A program made the position numbers and the translations under genes. From Luteibacter jiangsuensis (GTDB taxonomy: Bacteria; Pseudomonadota; Gammaproteobacteria; Xanthomonadales; Rhodanobacteraceae): a stretch of DNA of 64,000 bases. Of this stretch, positions 1 through 10,857 are shown in pieces (position 1 is the first letter of the stretch; each line of letters opens with the position of its first letter). The notes beneath the pieces were generated by a model. That model worked only from the letters and a program-made list of their open reading frames with translations. It ran no database searches and was not told the DNA's origin. The DNA is taken from assembly GCF_011742555.1 (NCBI RefSeq), contig NZ_JAAQQR010000006.1:217510-281509 (forward strand), written 5' to 3'.

Positions 1-528
1 CATGCCATACAGCAGCATGCCCGAGGCCAGCGCGCCCAGCACGAAGTACTTGATCGCGGCTTCCGACGACAGCTGCGAATCGCGGTTCAGCGCGACCAGC
101 GCATACGACGACAGCGTGAGCAGTTCGAGGCCCAGGTACACCGTGACCAGGCTGCCGGCGGCTACCAGGAACATGATGCCCACGGTGGCGAAGATCGACA
201 GCGTGTAGAACTCGCCGAACGGGATCGCCCTCTCCTTCAGGTAAGGACGCGCGTAGACGAAGATCACCGCCATGATCAGCAGCGAGAACAGCTTCAGCAC
301 TTCGGACACGCCGTCACGCACGAACATGCCGCTGAAGGCCGTGACCGGCGTGGCGGGCTGCCCGTCGACGACGAGGTAGGCACCGACCAGCAGCACCACG
401 ATGGAAAGCCAATGGACGATGCCCTTCTGGGCCGGCTTCAGGTACGCATCCAGAAGGAGCAGCACGCAAGCCGCCACCACGAGGTATGCCTCGGGGAGCA
501 GGATCAGGATGTCGTTGATACTCGGCAT
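1..528 (-). CDS. nuoN: NADH-quinone oxidoreductase subunit N (partial, 3' end outside window)
   Basis: Membrane-arm antiporter-like subunit of respiratory complex I, taking part in proton translocation in the inner membrane. Only the first 176 codons are present. They start at an ATG at 528-526 (MPSINDILI) and run off the window edge. Hydrophobic segments are visible throughout, with the MrpA/D-type N-terminal pattern. It lies 13 bp downstream of nuoM and is the last nuo gene seen. The family normally has about 480 residues, so about two thirds is missing because of the window boundary, not because of a mutation. Confidence 0.93.
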   Translation of the reverse strand, partial: MPSINDILILLPEAYLVVAACVLLLLDAYLKPAQKGIVHWLSIVVLLVGAYLVVDGQPATPVTAFSGMFVRDGVSEVLKLFSLLIMAVIFVYARPYLKERAIPFGEFYTLSIFATVGIMFLVAAGSLVTVYLGLELLTLSSYALVALNRDSQLSSEAAIKYFVLGALASGMLLYGM

Positions 529-541
529 GGATAGTTCCCGC

Positions 542-2053
542 TCAGACTTTGGTGATGGCCAGCTGCTCGACGATACGAGCGACCGACGCATCCATCAGGT
601 GGACCAGCGGCTCGGGCCAGATGCCGAGAACCAGCACGCCGGCCGCGAAGGCGCTAAGCACGAAGATCTCGCGACCGTTGACGTCCTTCAGTTCCGCCAC
701 GTGCTTGTTCTTGATGTCGCCCCAGAGCACGCGCTTCACCATCCACAGCGTGTAGGCGGCACCGATGATCAGCGTGAAGGCGCCGAACAGGGCGATCCAG
801 GGGTTGGCGCTGAACGAGGCCAGGATGACCATGAACTCGCCCACGAAACCGCTGGTACCCGGCAGACCGCTGTTGGCCATGGCGAACAGCACATAGAACG
901 GCGCGAAGATCGGCATGACGTTGATGACGCCGCCGTAGTCCTTGATCTGGCGTGTGTGCATGCGGTCGTAGAGCACGCCGATGCAGGTAAACATCGCGCC
1001 GGAGATGAAGCCGTGCGAGATCATCTGCACCATGGCGCCCTGCATACCCAGGCGGGCGGCATCCGGGTTATTGCTGTCGCGAACGAGCAGGAAGGCGATG
1101 AAGATGCCCAGCGTCACGAAGCCCATGTGGGCGATCGACGAATAGGCCACCAGCTTCTTCATGTCCTGCTGCACCAGCGCGATGTAGCCGATGTAGCAGA
1201 CCGCGATGAGGCTGAGCACGATGACCAGCCAGGCGAACTCATGCGAGGCGTCCGGCGTGATCGGCAGGCTGAAGCGCAGGAAGCCGTAGCCACCGATCTT
1301 CAGCATCACCGCCGCCAGCACCACCGAACCGCCGGTGGGCGCTTCCACGTGGGCGTCGGGCAGCCAGGTGTGCACCGGCACCATCGGCACCTTGATGGCG
1401 AAACCCAGCAGGAAGGCGAAGAACAGCCAGGCCTGCTCGGTCAGCGTCAGGTGCACGTTGGCCATGTCGGCGATGGCGAAGCTGCCGCCGGTCTTGTGAT
1501 ACAGGTAGATCAGGCCGACCAGCATGAAGATCGAGCCGAAGAACGTGTAGATGAAGAACTTCAGCGTGGCGTACACACGGCGCGGACCGCCCCAGATACC
1601 GATGAGGATGAACATCGGGATCAGCATGGCCTCGAAGAACACGTAGAACAGCAACGCGTCCGTGGCGCAGAACACGCCGATCATCAGGCCTTCCAGCACG
1701 AGCATCGCGGCCATGTACTGGTGCGGCTTGTTCTGGATGATTTCCCACGCGCCCACGATCACAAGGATCTGGACGAAGGTCGTGAGGATGATCAGGGCCA
1801 CCGAGATACCGTCGACGGCCAGCGAGTAGTTGATGCCGAGCGACGGGATCCAGCTGAGCGATTCGCCGAGCTGGAGCGTGCCGGTGGCGGCATCGTAGGC
1901 AGGCAGGAGGGCAAGGCTGGCCGCGAAGGTGGCAACCGCCACCAGCAGCGAGATCCATCGGGCGAGGCCGGGCCGGCCGGCGCCGGCGAGCAGCACCGGA
2001 ATGGCGCCGACGACCGGGAGCCAGATCAGCAGGCTGAGCAAGTGATTCGACAT
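542..2053 (-). CDS. nuoM: NADH-quinone oxidoreductase subunit M
   Basis: Proton-pumping antiporter-like subunit of complex I, 503 aa, the usual family length. About 14 membrane segments are visible. The conserved charged residues of the proton channel are present: Glu141 (in FFEAMLIP), Lys221 (FAIKVP) and Lys252 (VMLKIGGYG), followed by the family signature HTWLPDAHVEAP near 228-239. Starts at ATG 2053, 14 bp after nuoL, in the standard order L-M-N. Nothing unusual was seen. Confidence 0.97.
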   Translation of the reverse strand: MSNHLLSLLIWLPVVGAIPVLLAGAGRPGLARWISLLVAVATFAASLALLPAYDAATGTLQLGESLSWIPSLGINYSLAVDGISVALIILTTFVQILVIVGAWEIIQNKPHQYMAAMLVLEGLMIGVFCATDALLFYVFFEAMLIPMFILIGIWGGPRRVYATLKFFIYTFFGSIFMLVGLIYLYHKTGGSFAIADMANVHLTLTEQAWLFFAFLLGFAIKVPMVPVHTWLPDAHVEAPTGGSVVLAAVMLKIGGYGFLRFSLPITPDASHEFAWLVIVLSLIAVCYIGYIALVQQDMKKLVAYSSIAHMGFVTLGIFIAFLLVRDSNNPDAARLGMQGAMVQMISHGFISGAMFTCIGVLYDRMHTRQIKDYGGVINVMPIFAPFYVLFAMANSGLPGTSGFVGEFMVILASFSANPWIALFGAFTLIIGAAYTLWMVKRVLWGDIKNKHVAELKDVNGREIFVLSAFAAGVLVLGIWPEPLVHLMDASVARIVEQLAITKV

Positions 2054-2067
2054 AGAGCTCGTTTCCC

Positions 2068-4140
2068 TTATTGCCCGATCAGCCAGTACCCGCCGAGGAG
2101 CAGGATCAGACCGAGGATCATGGCGAACGCGTAGTGGAAGAGGAATCCGGATTGCAGGCGGCGGGCGCCGCCGGCGATGCGCTGCACGAGGCTGGCCGAG
2201 CCGTTGACGATGGCGCCGTCGATGATGGCGGCGTCGCCCACCTTCGACAGGCCTTCACCCAGCTTCACGCCACCCTTGGCGAACACCGCAAAGTAGAGTT
2301 CGTCGATCCAGTACTTGTGGTTGAGCACTTCGTAGACGGGCTTGAGCGCGCTCTTCGCCTTGTCGGCCACGGACGGATTGAACAGGTACACGTAGGTCGC
2401 CACGGCGAAGCCCGCGAAGGCCAGCCAGAACGGCGCGGCGGTGAAGCCGTGCAGGCCCATGGCCAGGGCGCCGTGGAACTCGTGCGCCAGCTCGCCCAGG
2501 ACGTTGTTGGCCTCGTTCACATGGATCGCCTTGCCGAACCAGTCGCCGAAGAGCATCGGGCCGACGGTGAGGAAACCGATGGCGATCGACGGGATGGCGA
2601 GCAGCACCAGCGGTACCGTCACCACCCACGGCGACTCGTGCGGCGCGTGCTCGAGCACGCCCGGCGTGTGGTGTGCGTCTTCCTTGTGCGTGTCGGCGTG
2701 GTCTTCGTCGTGCGGCTGGTCGTGCTTGGCATGGGCCGCGTGCGCGTGACCGTGACCGTGCGCCACGGTGAAGCGTTCCTTGCCGTGGAAGGTCATGTAG
2801 AGCAGGCGGAAGCTGTACAGCGAGGTGACGAACACGCCCGCGAGCACGCAGAAGTACGCATAGCCGGCGCCCCAGCGATGCGACTCGCCCACGGCCTCGA
2901 TGATGGCGTCCTTCGAATAGAAGCCTGCGAAGAACGGCGTGCCGGCGAGTGCCAGCGAACCGATCCACATCGTGATCCAGGTCACCGGCATGTACTTGCG
3001 CAGGCCACCCATGTAACGCATGTCCTGTTCGTGGTGCATGCCGATGATGACCGAGCCCGCACCGAGGAAGAGCAGCGCCTTGAAGAAGGCGTGGGTCATC
3101 AGGTGGAACACGGCGCCGTTATAGGCGGAGACGCCCAGCGCCACGGTCATGTAGCCGAGCTGCGACAGCGTGGAATACGCGATCACTCGCTTGATGTCGT
3201 TCTGCACGATGCCGATCAGGCCCGTGAACAGCGCCGTGGTGGAACCGATCACGAGGATGAACGAGAGCGCGGCGTCGGTCAGCTCGAACAGCGGCGACAT
3301 GCGGGCGACCATGAAGATGCCCGCGGTCACCATGGTGGCCGCGTGGATCAGCGCCGAGATGGGCGTCGGGCCTTCCATCGAATCCGGCAGCCACACGTGC
3401 AACGGCACCTGCGCCGACTTGCCCATGGCGCCGATGAACAGCAGCACGCCGATCACCGTGGCCGCATCCCACGCGTGGTTCTGCGTGATCTGCAAAGTCT
3501 TGCCGACCAGTTCCGGCGCATGGTTGAACGCGGTCTGGTAGTCCAGCGTGCCCAGGAAGTACAGGATCGCCGAAATGCCGAGCAGGAAGCCGAAGTCGCC
3601 CACGCGGTTGACCAGGAAGGCCTTGAGGTTGGCGAAGATGGCCGTCGGGCGCTTGTACCAGAAACCGATCAGCAGGTACGACACGAGGCCCACCGCTTCC
3701 CAGCCGAAGAACAGCTGCATGAAGTTGTTGCTCATGACGAGCATCAACATCGAGAAGGTGAACAGCGAGATGTAGCTGAAGAACCGCTGGTAACCCGGGT
3801 CGTCCGCCATGTAGCCGATGGTGTACAGGTGCACCAGCAGCGACACGAAGGTGACCACCACCATCATCATGGCGGTGAGGCGGTCGACCATGAAGCCCAC
3901 GGAGGCGTGGAAGCGGCCGATCTCGAACCAGGTGTAGACGTCCTGGTTGAAGTTCTGCGCACCGCCCCAGACGAGCTGGTAGAGCACATAGAACGACAGG
4001 CCACAGGCGATCGCCACGCCGAGGATGGTCGCGGTGTGCGCCCCTGCCCGGCCGATCACCTTGCCGAACAGGCCGGCCAGGATCGAGCCCACCAGCGGCG
4101 CCAGAGCGATCGTCAGCAGGATTGAAAGCGAGAGACTCAT
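2068..4140 (-). CDS. nuoL: NADH-quinone oxidoreductase subunit L
   Basis: Largest antiporter-like subunit of complex I, 690 aa, within the family range of about 610-700. The channel signature HVWLPDSMEGPTP lies near residue 245, and the C-terminal region should form the long lateral helix that braces the membrane arm. Between the transmembrane segment ending LLYMTFHGKERF and the segment starting around ESPWVVTVPL (about residues 455-505) there is a loop very rich in histidine and acidic residues, with about 13 His in 45 residues. Complex I homologues such as E. coli NuoL have only a short loop here. Start ATG at 4140, 4 bp after the nuoK stop. Confidence 0.97.
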   Translation of the reverse strand: MSLSLSILLTIALAPLVGSILAGLFGKVIGRAGAHTATILGVAIACGLSFYVLYQLVWGGAQNFNQDVYTWFEIGRFHASVGFMVDRLTAMMMVVVTFVSLLVHLYTIGYMADDPGYQRFFSYISLFTFSMLMLVMSNNFMQLFFGWEAVGLVSYLLIGFWYKRPTAIFANLKAFLVNRVGDFGFLLGISAILYFLGTLDYQTAFNHAPELVGKTLQITQNHAWDAATVIGVLLFIGAMGKSAQVPLHVWLPDSMEGPTPISALIHAATMVTAGIFMVARMSPLFELTDAALSFILVIGSTTALFTGLIGIVQNDIKRVIAYSTLSQLGYMTVALGVSAYNGAVFHLMTHAFFKALLFLGAGSVIIGMHHEQDMRYMGGLRKYMPVTWITMWIGSLALAGTPFFAGFYSKDAIIEAVGESHRWGAGYAYFCVLAGVFVTSLYSFRLLYMTFHGKERFTVAHGHGHAHAAHAKHDQPHDEDHADTHKEDAHHTPGVLEHAPHESPWVVTVPLVLLAIPSIAIGFLTVGPMLFGDWFGKAIHVNEANNVLGELAHEFHGALAMGLHGFTAAPFWLAFAGFAVATYVYLFNPSVADKAKSALKPVYEVLNHKYWIDELYFAVFAKGGVKLGEGLSKVGDAAIIDGAIVNGSASLVQRIAGGARRLQSGFLFHYAFAMILGLILLLGGYWLIGQ

Positions 4141-4144
4141 CGGA

Positions 4145-4450
4145 TCAACCCTTCATGCTGTCGATTTCGGCGACGTTGATCGTGCTGCGGTTACGGAACA
4201 GCAGGACCAGGATCGCCAGGCCGATGGCGGATTCCGCCGCGGCCACGGTGAGGATGAAGAACACGAACACCTGGCCGCCCACGTCGCCGAAGAAGCGCGA
4301 GAAGGCCACGAAGTTGGTGTTCACCGCGAGGAGCATCAGCTCGATCGCCATGAGCAGCACGATCACGTTCTTGCGGTTGATGAACAGGCCGGCGACGGCG
4401 ATGCAGAACAGGATCGCGCCGAGCACGATGTAATGGGAAAGCGTGATCAC
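4145..4450 (-). CDS. nuoK: NADH-quinone oxidoreductase subunit K
   Basis: Small membrane subunit of complex I with three transmembrane helices, 101 aa, exactly the family length. It starts with GTG (4450-4448), read as [12 protein letters not shown], whose first four bases overlap the nuoJ stop (GTGA), so the two are translationally coupled. The conserved membrane glutamates are visible at Glu37 (MAIELML) and Glu73 ([10 protein letters not shown]). A longer reading frame extends upstream through nuoJ, but the family length and the 4-bp overlap support this GTG. Confidence 0.95.
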   Translation of the reverse strand: MITLSHYIVLGAILFCIAVAGLFINRKNVIVLLMAIELMLLAVNTNFVAFSRFFGDVGGQVFVFFILTVAAAESAIGLAILVLLFRNRSTINVAEIDSMKG

Positions 4451-5100
4451 GGGGCGTTCTCCTGCGGGGGCACGACGACCGGAGCCGGGTTCACCGATGC
4501 CGGGCGTTCCACGGCGACCTTCACGACGCGGACGCGATCGGCGGCGTGCACGGCCACCTGCTGCGCCGCGGACTGGTGGCGGACGCCGGCGCGCTGGCGC
4601 AGGGTGAGCGCCACGGCGGCCACGATACCCACGGTGAGGATCAGCGCGGCGATCTCGAACGGCAGCAGGAATTCCGTATAGAGCGCCTGACCCAGCCACG
4701 CCACGTTGGAATCGCCGGCCGGGTTCGGTCCGAGCGTGTGCGCGTGCATGGCCTTTACGCCGATCATCGCCAGCATTTCCGCCAGCATGACCACGGCCAC
4801 GACGATGCCCACCGGCAGGTAGCGGATGAAGCCCTCGCGGACCACCTCCTGCTTGATGTCGAGCATCATCACCACGAAGAGGAACAGCACCATCACCGCG
4901 CCCACGTAGACGACCACGAGGGCGATGGCGAGGAACTCCGCCTCGGCCAGCAGCCATACGCAGGCCATGCTGAAGAAGGTCAGCACCAGCGAAAGCACGG
5001 CATGCACCGAGTTCTTCACGCTGATGACCATCAGCCCGCCGATGACGGCCACGGCACCGAAGAAGTAGAAACAGATGAGTTGAAGCAGGTCGGTATTCAT
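4447..5100 (-). CDS. nuoJ: NADH-quinone oxidoreductase subunit J
   Basis: Membrane subunit of complex I, 217 aa, five predicted transmembrane helices; contains the conserved [18 protein letters not shown] region (about residues 62-80) with its pi-bulge helix. The C-terminal tail from about residue 170 is polar ([13 protein letters not shown] and onward) and extends into the periplasm or cytoplasm after the last helix, as in other proteobacterial NuoJ. ATG at 5100. It overlaps nuoK by 4 bp. Confidence 0.96.
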   Translation of the reverse strand: MNTDLLQLICFYFFGAVAVIGGLMVISVKNSVHAVLSLVLTFFSMACVWLLAEAEFLAIALVVVYVGAVMVLFLFVVMMLDIKQEVVREGFIRYLPVGIVVAVVMLAEMLAMIGVKAMHAHTLGPNPAGDSNVAWLGQALYTEFLLPFEIAALILTVGIVAAVALTLRQRAGVRHQSAAQQVAVHAADRVRVVKVAVERPASVNPAPVVVPPQENAP

Positions 5101-5119
5101 CGCATGGTCTCTTGGGCGC

Positions 5120-5611
5120 TCAGCGGTACGCCGCGTCCTGAGCGCGGGCGGCGGCGATGTCCTGCTCGAAGCGGTCGCCGATGGCCAGCAGCTGGGCCTT
5201 CGTCACCACGTTCTCGCCACGATGTTCCATGTGGTACTCGTGCACGTGCGTCTCCACGATGGAATCCACCGGGCAGCTCTCTTCGCAGAAGCCGCAGAAG
5301 ATGCACTTGAACAGGTCGATGTCATAGCGCGTGGTGCGGCGCTGACCGTCTTCGGCGCGCGGAGCCGAGTCGATCGTGATCGCCAGCGCCGGGCACACCG
5401 CCTCGCACAGCTTGCACGCGATGCAGCGCTCTTCGCCGTTGGCATAACGGCGCAGGGCGTGCAGGCCGCGGAAGCGGTTGGACTTGGGGATGTGCTCCAT
5501 CGGGTAGCGCATCGTGTACTTGGGCTTGAACATGTAGCGCATGGTCAGCGCCATGCCCTGGAACAGCTCGATGAGCAACAGGCTCTTGAAGTATTGGGTT
5601 ACGCGGGTCAT
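5120..5611 (-). CDS. nuoI: NADH-quinone oxidoreductase subunit I
   Basis: Peripheral subunit carrying two [4Fe-4S] clusters (N6a and N6b) that pass electrons to NuoB, 163 aa. The two ferredoxin motifs are complete: Cys63, 66, 69, 73 ([12 protein letters not shown]) and Cys103, 106, 109, 113 ([12 protein letters not shown]). An amphipathic N-terminus (about 1-30) fits membrane association. ATG at 5611, 6 bp after the nuoH stop. Confidence 0.97.
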   Translation of the reverse strand: MTRVTQYFKSLLLIELFQGMALTMRYMFKPKYTMRYPMEHIPKSNRFRGLHALRRYANGEERCIACKLCEAVCPALAITIDSAPRAEDGQRRTTRYDIDLFKCIFCGFCEESCPVDSIVETHVHEYHMEHRGENVVTKAQLLAIGDRFEQDIAAARAQDAAYR

Positions 5612-5617
5612 GGCTTG

Positions 5618-6646
5618 TTAGGCTCCCGTGCCGAGGTGGACCCAGCCGAAGTACTTCATGCAGCCGGCGACGAGGACCCAGACGATGGTGATGGGAATGA
5701 AGACCTTCCAGCCGAGGCGCATGATCTGGTCATAGCGGTAGCGCGGGAAGCTGGCGCGGAACCACAGGAACAGGAAGGCGAAGAAGAAGGCCTTGATGAA
5801 CAGCCAGTGGAAGCCGCCGTGGCCGATGAAGCCCCAGGACTCGGGGAACGGCGACAGCCAGCCGCCCATGAACAGGATCGAGGCAAGGAAGCTCACCAGG
5901 ATCATGTTGGCGTATTCGGCCAGGAAGAAGATGGCGAACGCGGAACCGGAGTACTCCACGTGGAAGCCGGCCACGATTTCGGATTCGCCTTCGGCCACGT
6001 CGAACGGCGCACGGTTGGTTTCCGCCACGCCCGAGACGAAGTAGATGACGAATACCGGCAGCAGCGGCAGCCAGAACCAGTCGAAGAAGTTGCCGCTCTG
6101 CGCGTTGACGATCGCGGTGAGGTTCAGGCTTCCCGTGAGCACCAGCACGCACACGATGGACATGCCCATCGCCAGTTCGTACGAGATGACCTGCGCCGCC
6201 GCGCGCATGGCGCCGAGCATCGCGTAGCGCGAGTTCGACGACCAGCCGGCGAGGATGATGCCGTACACGCCCATCGAGGTCATCGCGAGCAGGTAGAGCA
6301 CGCCCGCGTTCACGTTCGCGAGCACAGTCTCCGGACCGAACGGCACCACCGCCCAGGCCGCCATGGCGGGCACCAGGGCCAGCATCGGCGCGAGGTAGTA
6401 CAGGAACTTGTTCGCGTTGGTCGGAAGGATCACTTCCTTCAGCAGCAGCTTCACCACGTCGGCGAAGGCCTGCAGCATGCCGAGGGGACCGATCTTGTTC
6501 GGCCCCATGCGCACGTGCATCCAGCCGATGACCTTGCGCTCCCAGTACACGAACATCGCTACCGAGATGATCAGCGGCAGCAGGATCGCCAAGATGAACA
6601 GTACGGGGATCAACAAGTGATGGATGAGTTGATCGGCCATGGTCAT
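5618..6646 (-). CDS. nuoH: NADH-quinone oxidoreductase subunit H
   Basis: Membrane subunit at the junction of the arms, forming part of the quinone-binding chamber; 342 aa, about 8 transmembrane helices. The conserved acidic quinone-channel loop [18 protein letters not shown] is seen around residues 212-229, and RMGPNKIGP lies near 46-54. Start ATG at 6646 overlaps the nuoG stop by 4 bp (ATGA), indicating translational coupling. Confidence 0.97.
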   Translation of the reverse strand: MTMADQLIHHLLIPVLFILAILLPLIISVAMFVYWERKVIGWMHVRMGPNKIGPLGMLQAFADVVKLLLKEVILPTNANKFLYYLAPMLALVPAMAAWAVVPFGPETVLANVNAGVLYLLAMTSMGVYGIILAGWSSNSRYAMLGAMRAAAQVISYELAMGMSIVCVLVLTGSLNLTAIVNAQSGNFFDWFWLPLLPVFVIYFVSGVAETNRAPFDVAEGESEIVAGFHVEYSGSAFAIFFLAEYANMILVSFLASILFMGGWLSPFPESWGFIGHGGFHWLFIKAFFFAFLFLWFRASFPRYRYDQIMRLGWKVFIPITIVWVLVAGCMKYFGWVHLGTGA

Positions 6647-8958
6647 GCCTTGCTCAGGGTGATGGCCGCGCCGTACGGGGGCAGCATGGCGGTTTCGGAA
6701 TGCGCGGCCTCGATCCAGACGGCGCCCTTCGGCACCGACGGGTCGATCGCCACCGGCAACACGGCGTCACCGATGCGGGCGTTGCCGCCGTTGGCGAGGC
6801 CGAGCGTGCCGGCATCGTCGGCGTTGACACGCACCGCGGCCGGACGGTTAAGCGGATGCGCGTTCAGCGCCCCGGCGCGGCGAAGCACCGCGTCGCCGCG
6901 GTAGATCGGCGTGGTGGCGAGGCGCGAGAAGGACACCGCCGCCCCGCGCTGCGCGAGCTGCTGGCGGGTCTCCGAGGCGCGCTCGGTGAGGCCGTCACGC
7001 AGACCGGCGAGATCGTCGAACTCGAAGCCCGGCAGGTCCAGCGCGCCGCCGAGGGCACGCAGCACCTTCCAGCCCTGACGCGCTTCGCCCGGCGCCTTGG
7101 CACCGGCGAGCACCGTCTGGGCGTTGCCCTCGACGTTCACCAGCGTGGCGTCGATCTCCGGCGTGAGGCCGATCGGCAGGATCACATCCGCCGAATCCCT
7201 CAGGGCATCGCTGGCGAAGGCCGCGAAGGCCACCACGGTCTGCGCCGAGTGCATCGCCTGGAGCGCGAGGGCACCGTCGGCGAAGTCGTGCGGCGGCTCC
7301 ACGTTGTAGAGCACGTAACCCTTGCGCGGCTGCGCCAGCATGGCGCGCGCATCGAGACCGCCGGCGCTGGGCAGCACGCCCACAGACGACAGGCCCAGGG
7401 CGTTCGCGCCCACGGGGATCTCGTTGAACGCGGCACCGGAGGCCTGTGCGATGAAGCGGGCCAGCGCACGCAGCCAGGACGCTTCCGGATGCGTGGCGGC
7501 GGCGTGACCGAACACGACCACCGCACCTTCGCCGGACAGCGCCTTGAAGGCTTCGCGATGCGCGTCGGTGGTTTCGACACCCTGCAGCGCCGAGGCCAGG
7601 GCCTCGGGCACCGCGGCGCCGTTCTCGCCGGCGGCCTTGGCCAGCACGAGGAGCTCGTTGACCAGCGCGTGCGGCGCGGCAACCGATTCGCCGGCCAGCG
7701 GGTAGTTGAAGTTGAAGTGCGCCGGATTGACGGCGTACACCTTCGCGCCCTTCTTCACCGCCTGACGCAGGCGATGGTTGAGCAGCGGCACCTCGTGGCG
7801 CAGGTCGGAACCGACCAGCAGCGCGGCATTCACCGTCTGGAACGACGCGATGGTCGAGGCGAACGGCTTGGCGAACGCGTTGTCGGCGAAATCGAGCTGA
7901 CGCAGGCGGTGATCGATGTGCGCACTGCCCAGGCCGCGCGCGAGACGGACGAGCAGTTCGCCCTCCTCGTTCGACGTGGCGCCATGGACGAGCACGCCGA
8001 GGTCGGAGCCGGCCACGCTCTTCAGCGCCTCGCGGGCGACGGAAAGCGCGTCGTCCCACGTGGTGGCGGACCACTGGCCGTTGCGCTTCACCATCGGCGC
8101 CTTCACGCGATCGGCGGCATACAGGCCCTGGTGGCTGTAGCGGTCGCGATCGGAGAGCCAGCACTCGTTGATGGTTTCGTTGTCGCGCGGCACGTTGCGC
8201 AGCACTTCGCCGCGACGGGTGTGCATCCACAGGTTGGAGCCCAGCGCATCGTGGTAGGCGATGGACGGGCGCGCGATCAGTTCCCAGGCACGGGCCTGGA
8301 ACTGGAACGGCTTGTTCGTGAGCGCACCGACCGGGCACACGTCGATGATGTTGCCCGACAGTTCGCTTTCGATCGTCTTGCCGATGTAGGTGCCGATCTC
8401 GAGGTTTTCGCCGCGGCTCATGCCGCCCAGTTCATACGTGCCGGCGATCTCGCTGGTGAAGCGGACGCAGCGCGTGCACTGGATGCAGCGGGTCATCTCC
8501 GTGGCGATCAGCGGGCCGAGGTTCTCGTCGGCCACCGTGCGCTTGCGCTCGGTGAAGCGCGACACCGACCGGCCGTAGCCGAGCGAGACGTCCTGCAGTT
8601 CGCACTCGCCGCCCTGGTCGCAGATGGGGCAGTCGAGCGGATGGTTGATGAGCAGGAACTCCATCACGTTGCGCTGCGACTTGAGCGCCTTGTCGGAACG
8701 CGTGAAGACCTTCATGCCCTCGCCCACCGGCGTGGCGCAGGCCGGCGCCGGCTTCGGCATCTTCTCGATTTCCACCAGGCACATGCGGCAGTTGGCGGCG
8801 ATCGGGAGCTTGCGGTGGTAGCAGAAGCGCGGGATGGGAATACCGACGGCATCGGCCGCCTGGATGATCATCGACCCCTTGGCTACCTGCACCGGTACGC
8901 CGTCGATCTCGATATTGACGAGGTCCGGCGCGGCATTGGCTACGGGCTGCGCACTCAT
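6643..8958 (-). CDS. nuoG: NADH-quinone oxidoreductase subunit G
   Basis: Large iron-sulfur subunit of the complex I peripheral arm, 771 aa. The N-terminus holds all ligands for the conserved clusters: Cys46, 57, 60, 74 ([2Fe-2S]); His106 with Cys110, 113, 119 ([10 protein letters not shown]); and Cys158, 161, 164 with Cys208 ([4Fe-4S]). The rest is the molybdopterin-oxidoreductase fold that lost its cofactor in this family. No Cys quartet for the extra N7 cluster was seen in the 220-260 stretch, so N7 is probably absent. The stop overlaps nuoH and the start overlaps nuoF, 4 bp each. Confidence 0.96.
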   Translation of the reverse strand: MSAQPVANAAPDLVNIEIDGVPVQVAKGSMIIQAADAVGIPIPRFCYHRKLPIAANCRMCLVEIEKMPKPAPACATPVGEGMKVFTRSDKALKSQRNVMEFLLINHPLDCPICDQGGECELQDVSLGYGRSVSRFTERKRTVADENLGPLIATEMTRCIQCTRCVRFTSEIAGTYELGGMSRGENLEIGTYIGKTIESELSGNIIDVCPVGALTNKPFQFQARAWELIARPSIAYHDALGSNLWMHTRRGEVLRNVPRDNETINECWLSDRDRYSHQGLYAADRVKAPMVKRNGQWSATTWDDALSVAREALKSVAGSDLGVLVHGATSNEEGELLVRLARGLGSAHIDHRLRQLDFADNAFAKPFASTIASFQTVNAALLVGSDLRHEVPLLNHRLRQAVKKGAKVYAVNPAHFNFNYPLAGESVAAPHALVNELLVLAKAAGENGAAVPEALASALQGVETTDAHREAFKALSGEGAVVVFGHAAATHPEASWLRALARFIAQASGAAFNEIPVGANALGLSSVGVLPSAGGLDARAMLAQPRKGYVLYNVEPPHDFADGALALQAMHSAQTVVAFAAFASDALRDSADVILPIGLTPEIDATLVNVEGNAQTVLAGAKAPGEARQGWKVLRALGGALDLPGFEFDDLAGLRDGLTERASETRQQLAQRGAAVSFSRLATTPIYRGDAVLRRAGALNAHPLNRPAAVRVNADDAGTLGLANGGNARIGDAVLPVAIDPSVPKGAVWIEAAHSETAMLPPYGAAITLSKA

Positions 8959-10298
8959 GCAGCGACTCCAGTGGTGACCGTGTCAGCCGGGCCGTCAACG
9001 ATCGAGCGGCCGTGCTTCACGTAGTATTCGAATTCGTGCCAGAAGTGGAACAGGAAGCCCTGCACCGGCCACGCGGCGGCTTCGCCGAAGGCGCAGATGG
9101 TGTGGCCTTCGATCTGGCCGGCGACGGCCTTAAGGCGATGCAGGTCGTCTTCCGTGCCCTTCCCCTCGACGATGCGCGACAGCACGCGGTACATCCAGCC
9201 GGTGCCTTCGCGGCACGGGGTGCACTGGCCGCACGACTCCGCCATGTAGAAGCGCGAGATGCGATGGCAGGCGCGGACCATGCAGGTGGTCTCGTCCATT
9301 ACGATCACGGCACCGGAACCGAGGCCCGAACCCGCCTTCTGCAGCGAGTCGTAGTCCATGGTGCATTCCATGATCTTCTCGGCCGGCAGCACCTTCATCG
9401 AGGAACCGCCTGGGATCACCGCTTTCAGCTTGTTGCCGTTGCGCACGCCGCCGGCCATCTGCAGCAGGTCGGCGAACGAGGTGCCCAGCTTGATCTCGAA
9501 GTTGCCCGGGTTGTTCACATGGCCGGACACGGAGAAGATCTTCGGCCCGCCGTTGTTCGGCTTGCCGATGTTGAGGAACCACTCCGCGCCATTGCGCAGG
9601 ATCGCCGGCACCGACGCATAGGTTTCGGTGTTGTTGATCGTGGTGGGACGGCCGTACAGACCGAAGCCGGCCGGGAACGGCGGCTTGAAGCGCGGCTGGC
9701 CCTTCTTGCCTTCCAGCGACTCCATCAGCGCCGTTTCTTCGCCGCAGATGTACGCGCCGGCGCCCAGGGCGTTGTAGATGTCGACGTCGATGCCCGAGCC
9801 GCCGATGTCCTTACCCAGCAGGCCGGCCGCATAGGCTTCCTTCAGGGCTTCCTCGATGTGCTCGAACGGCTCGTGGTGGAACTCGCCGCGCAGGTAGTTG
9901 TAGGCCACCGTGGAGCCGGTGCAGTAGCAGGCGATCGCCAGGCCTTCGATGACGGCATGCGGGTTGAAGCGCAGGATGTCGCGGTCCTTGCAGGTACCCG
10001 GCTCGGACTCGTCCGAATTGCACAGGATGTACTTCTGCCCCGGCGCGGTGCGCGGCATGAAGGACCACTTGAGACCCGTGGGGAAGCCGGCGCCGCCGCG
10101 ACCGCGCAGCGCGCTCTTCTTGATCTCTTCGATCAGCGCGGCCGGATCGGGCTTCTCGGCGAGGATCTTGCGCCAGGCCTTGTAGCCGTCGACCTTCTCG
10201 TAGCTTTCGAGGGCCCAGGGCTTTTCGAAGTGCAGGGTCGTGTAGACGACCTGGTGTTCCTGCGGTGCGGGTCCGACCGGACCGGTGGTGCTAGCCAT
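8955..10298 (-). CDS. nuoF: NADH-quinone oxidoreductase subunit F (NADH-binding, FMN)
   Basis: Entry point for electrons: binds NADH and FMN and carries a [4Fe-4S] cluster; 447 aa. Visible motifs are the glycine-rich nucleotide loop [13 protein letters not shown] (about 66-78), the FMN-site motif [19 protein letters not shown] (about 178-196), and the cluster motif SCGQCTPC near 353-360 with a fourth Cys in [16 protein letters not shown] at 10298, 10 bp after nuoE; the 3' end overlaps nuoG by 4 bp. Confidence 0.97.
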   Translation of the reverse strand: MASTTGPVGPAPQEHQVVYTTLHFEKPWALESYEKVDGYKAWRKILAEKPDPAALIEEIKKSALRGRGGAGFPTGLKWSFMPRTAPGQKYILCNSDESEPGTCKDRDILRFNPHAVIEGLAIACYCTGSTVAYNYLRGEFHHEPFEHIEEALKEAYAAGLLGKDIGGSGIDVDIYNALGAGAYICGEETALMESLEGKKGQPRFKPPFPAGFGLYGRPTTINNTETYASVPAILRNGAEWFLNIGKPNNGGPKIFSVSGHVNNPGNFEIKLGTSFADLLQMAGGVRNGNKLKAVIPGGSSMKVLPAEKIMECTMDYDSLQKAGSGLGSGAVIVMDETTCMVRACHRISRFYMAESCGQCTPCREGTGWMYRVLSRIVEGKGTEDDLHRLKAVAGQIEGHTICAFGEAAAWPVQGFLFHFWHEFEYYVKHGRSIVDGPADTVTTGVAA

Positions 10299-10308
10299 TG
10301 CCCTTACC

Positions 10309-10836
10309 TCACTTCAGACCGTCGAGGATCGCGTCGACCGCTTCGGGCGTCAGCTTCTCGTGGTAGTGACCGTTGACGACCATCATCGGCGCGCCGGCGC
10401 ATGCGGCCAGGCATTCCTCTTCCTGCTTGAGGTAAACGCGGCCGTCGGCCGTGCTCTCGCCGGTCTTGATGCCGAGTTTCTTCTCGCAATGGCGCACGAT
10501 GCCCTCGGCACCATTGAGCCAGCAGGAAATGTTCGTGCAGATGGCGACGTTGTTGCGACCGACGGGCGTGGTCTCGAACATCGAGTAGAAGCTGGCGACC
10601 TCATAGGCCCAGATCGCCGGCAGGTCCAGGTACTTGGCCACCGCCGTGATCAGCTCGTCGGTGAGGTAACCCTGGTTCTGCTCCTGCGCGCCCATGAGCG
10701 ACTGGATCAGCGCGGAACGCTTGCGATCCGGCGGGAACTTGGACACCCAGTGGTCGATGTGGGCGCGGGTGTGATCGTTGAGCACGACGAGGGGATCGAC
10801 GTCCTTGACCTGCTCGAAATGACCGGTGGCTTTCAT
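10309..10836 (-). CDS. nuoE: NADH-quinone oxidoreductase subunit E
   Basis: Thioredoxin-like [2Fe-2S] (N1a) subunit of the NADH dehydrogenase module, 175 aa. The four ligands are Cys100, Cys105 (CTNISC) and Cys142, Cys146 (CLAAC), with the family spacing. An N-terminal helical segment precedes the ferredoxin fold. Start ATG at 10836, 21 bp downstream of nuoD. Confidence 0.97.
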   Translation of the reverse strand: MKATGHFEQVKDVDPLVVLNDHTRAHIDHWVSKFPPDRKRSALIQSLMGAQEQNQGYLTDELITAVAKYLDLPAIWAYEVASFYSMFETTPVGRNNVAICTNISCWLNGAEGIVRHCEKKLGIKTGESTADGRVYLKQEEECLAACAGAPMMVVNGHYHEKLTPEAVDAILDGLK

Positions 10837-10857
10837 GGTTCAGTTCACTCCGTCGAC

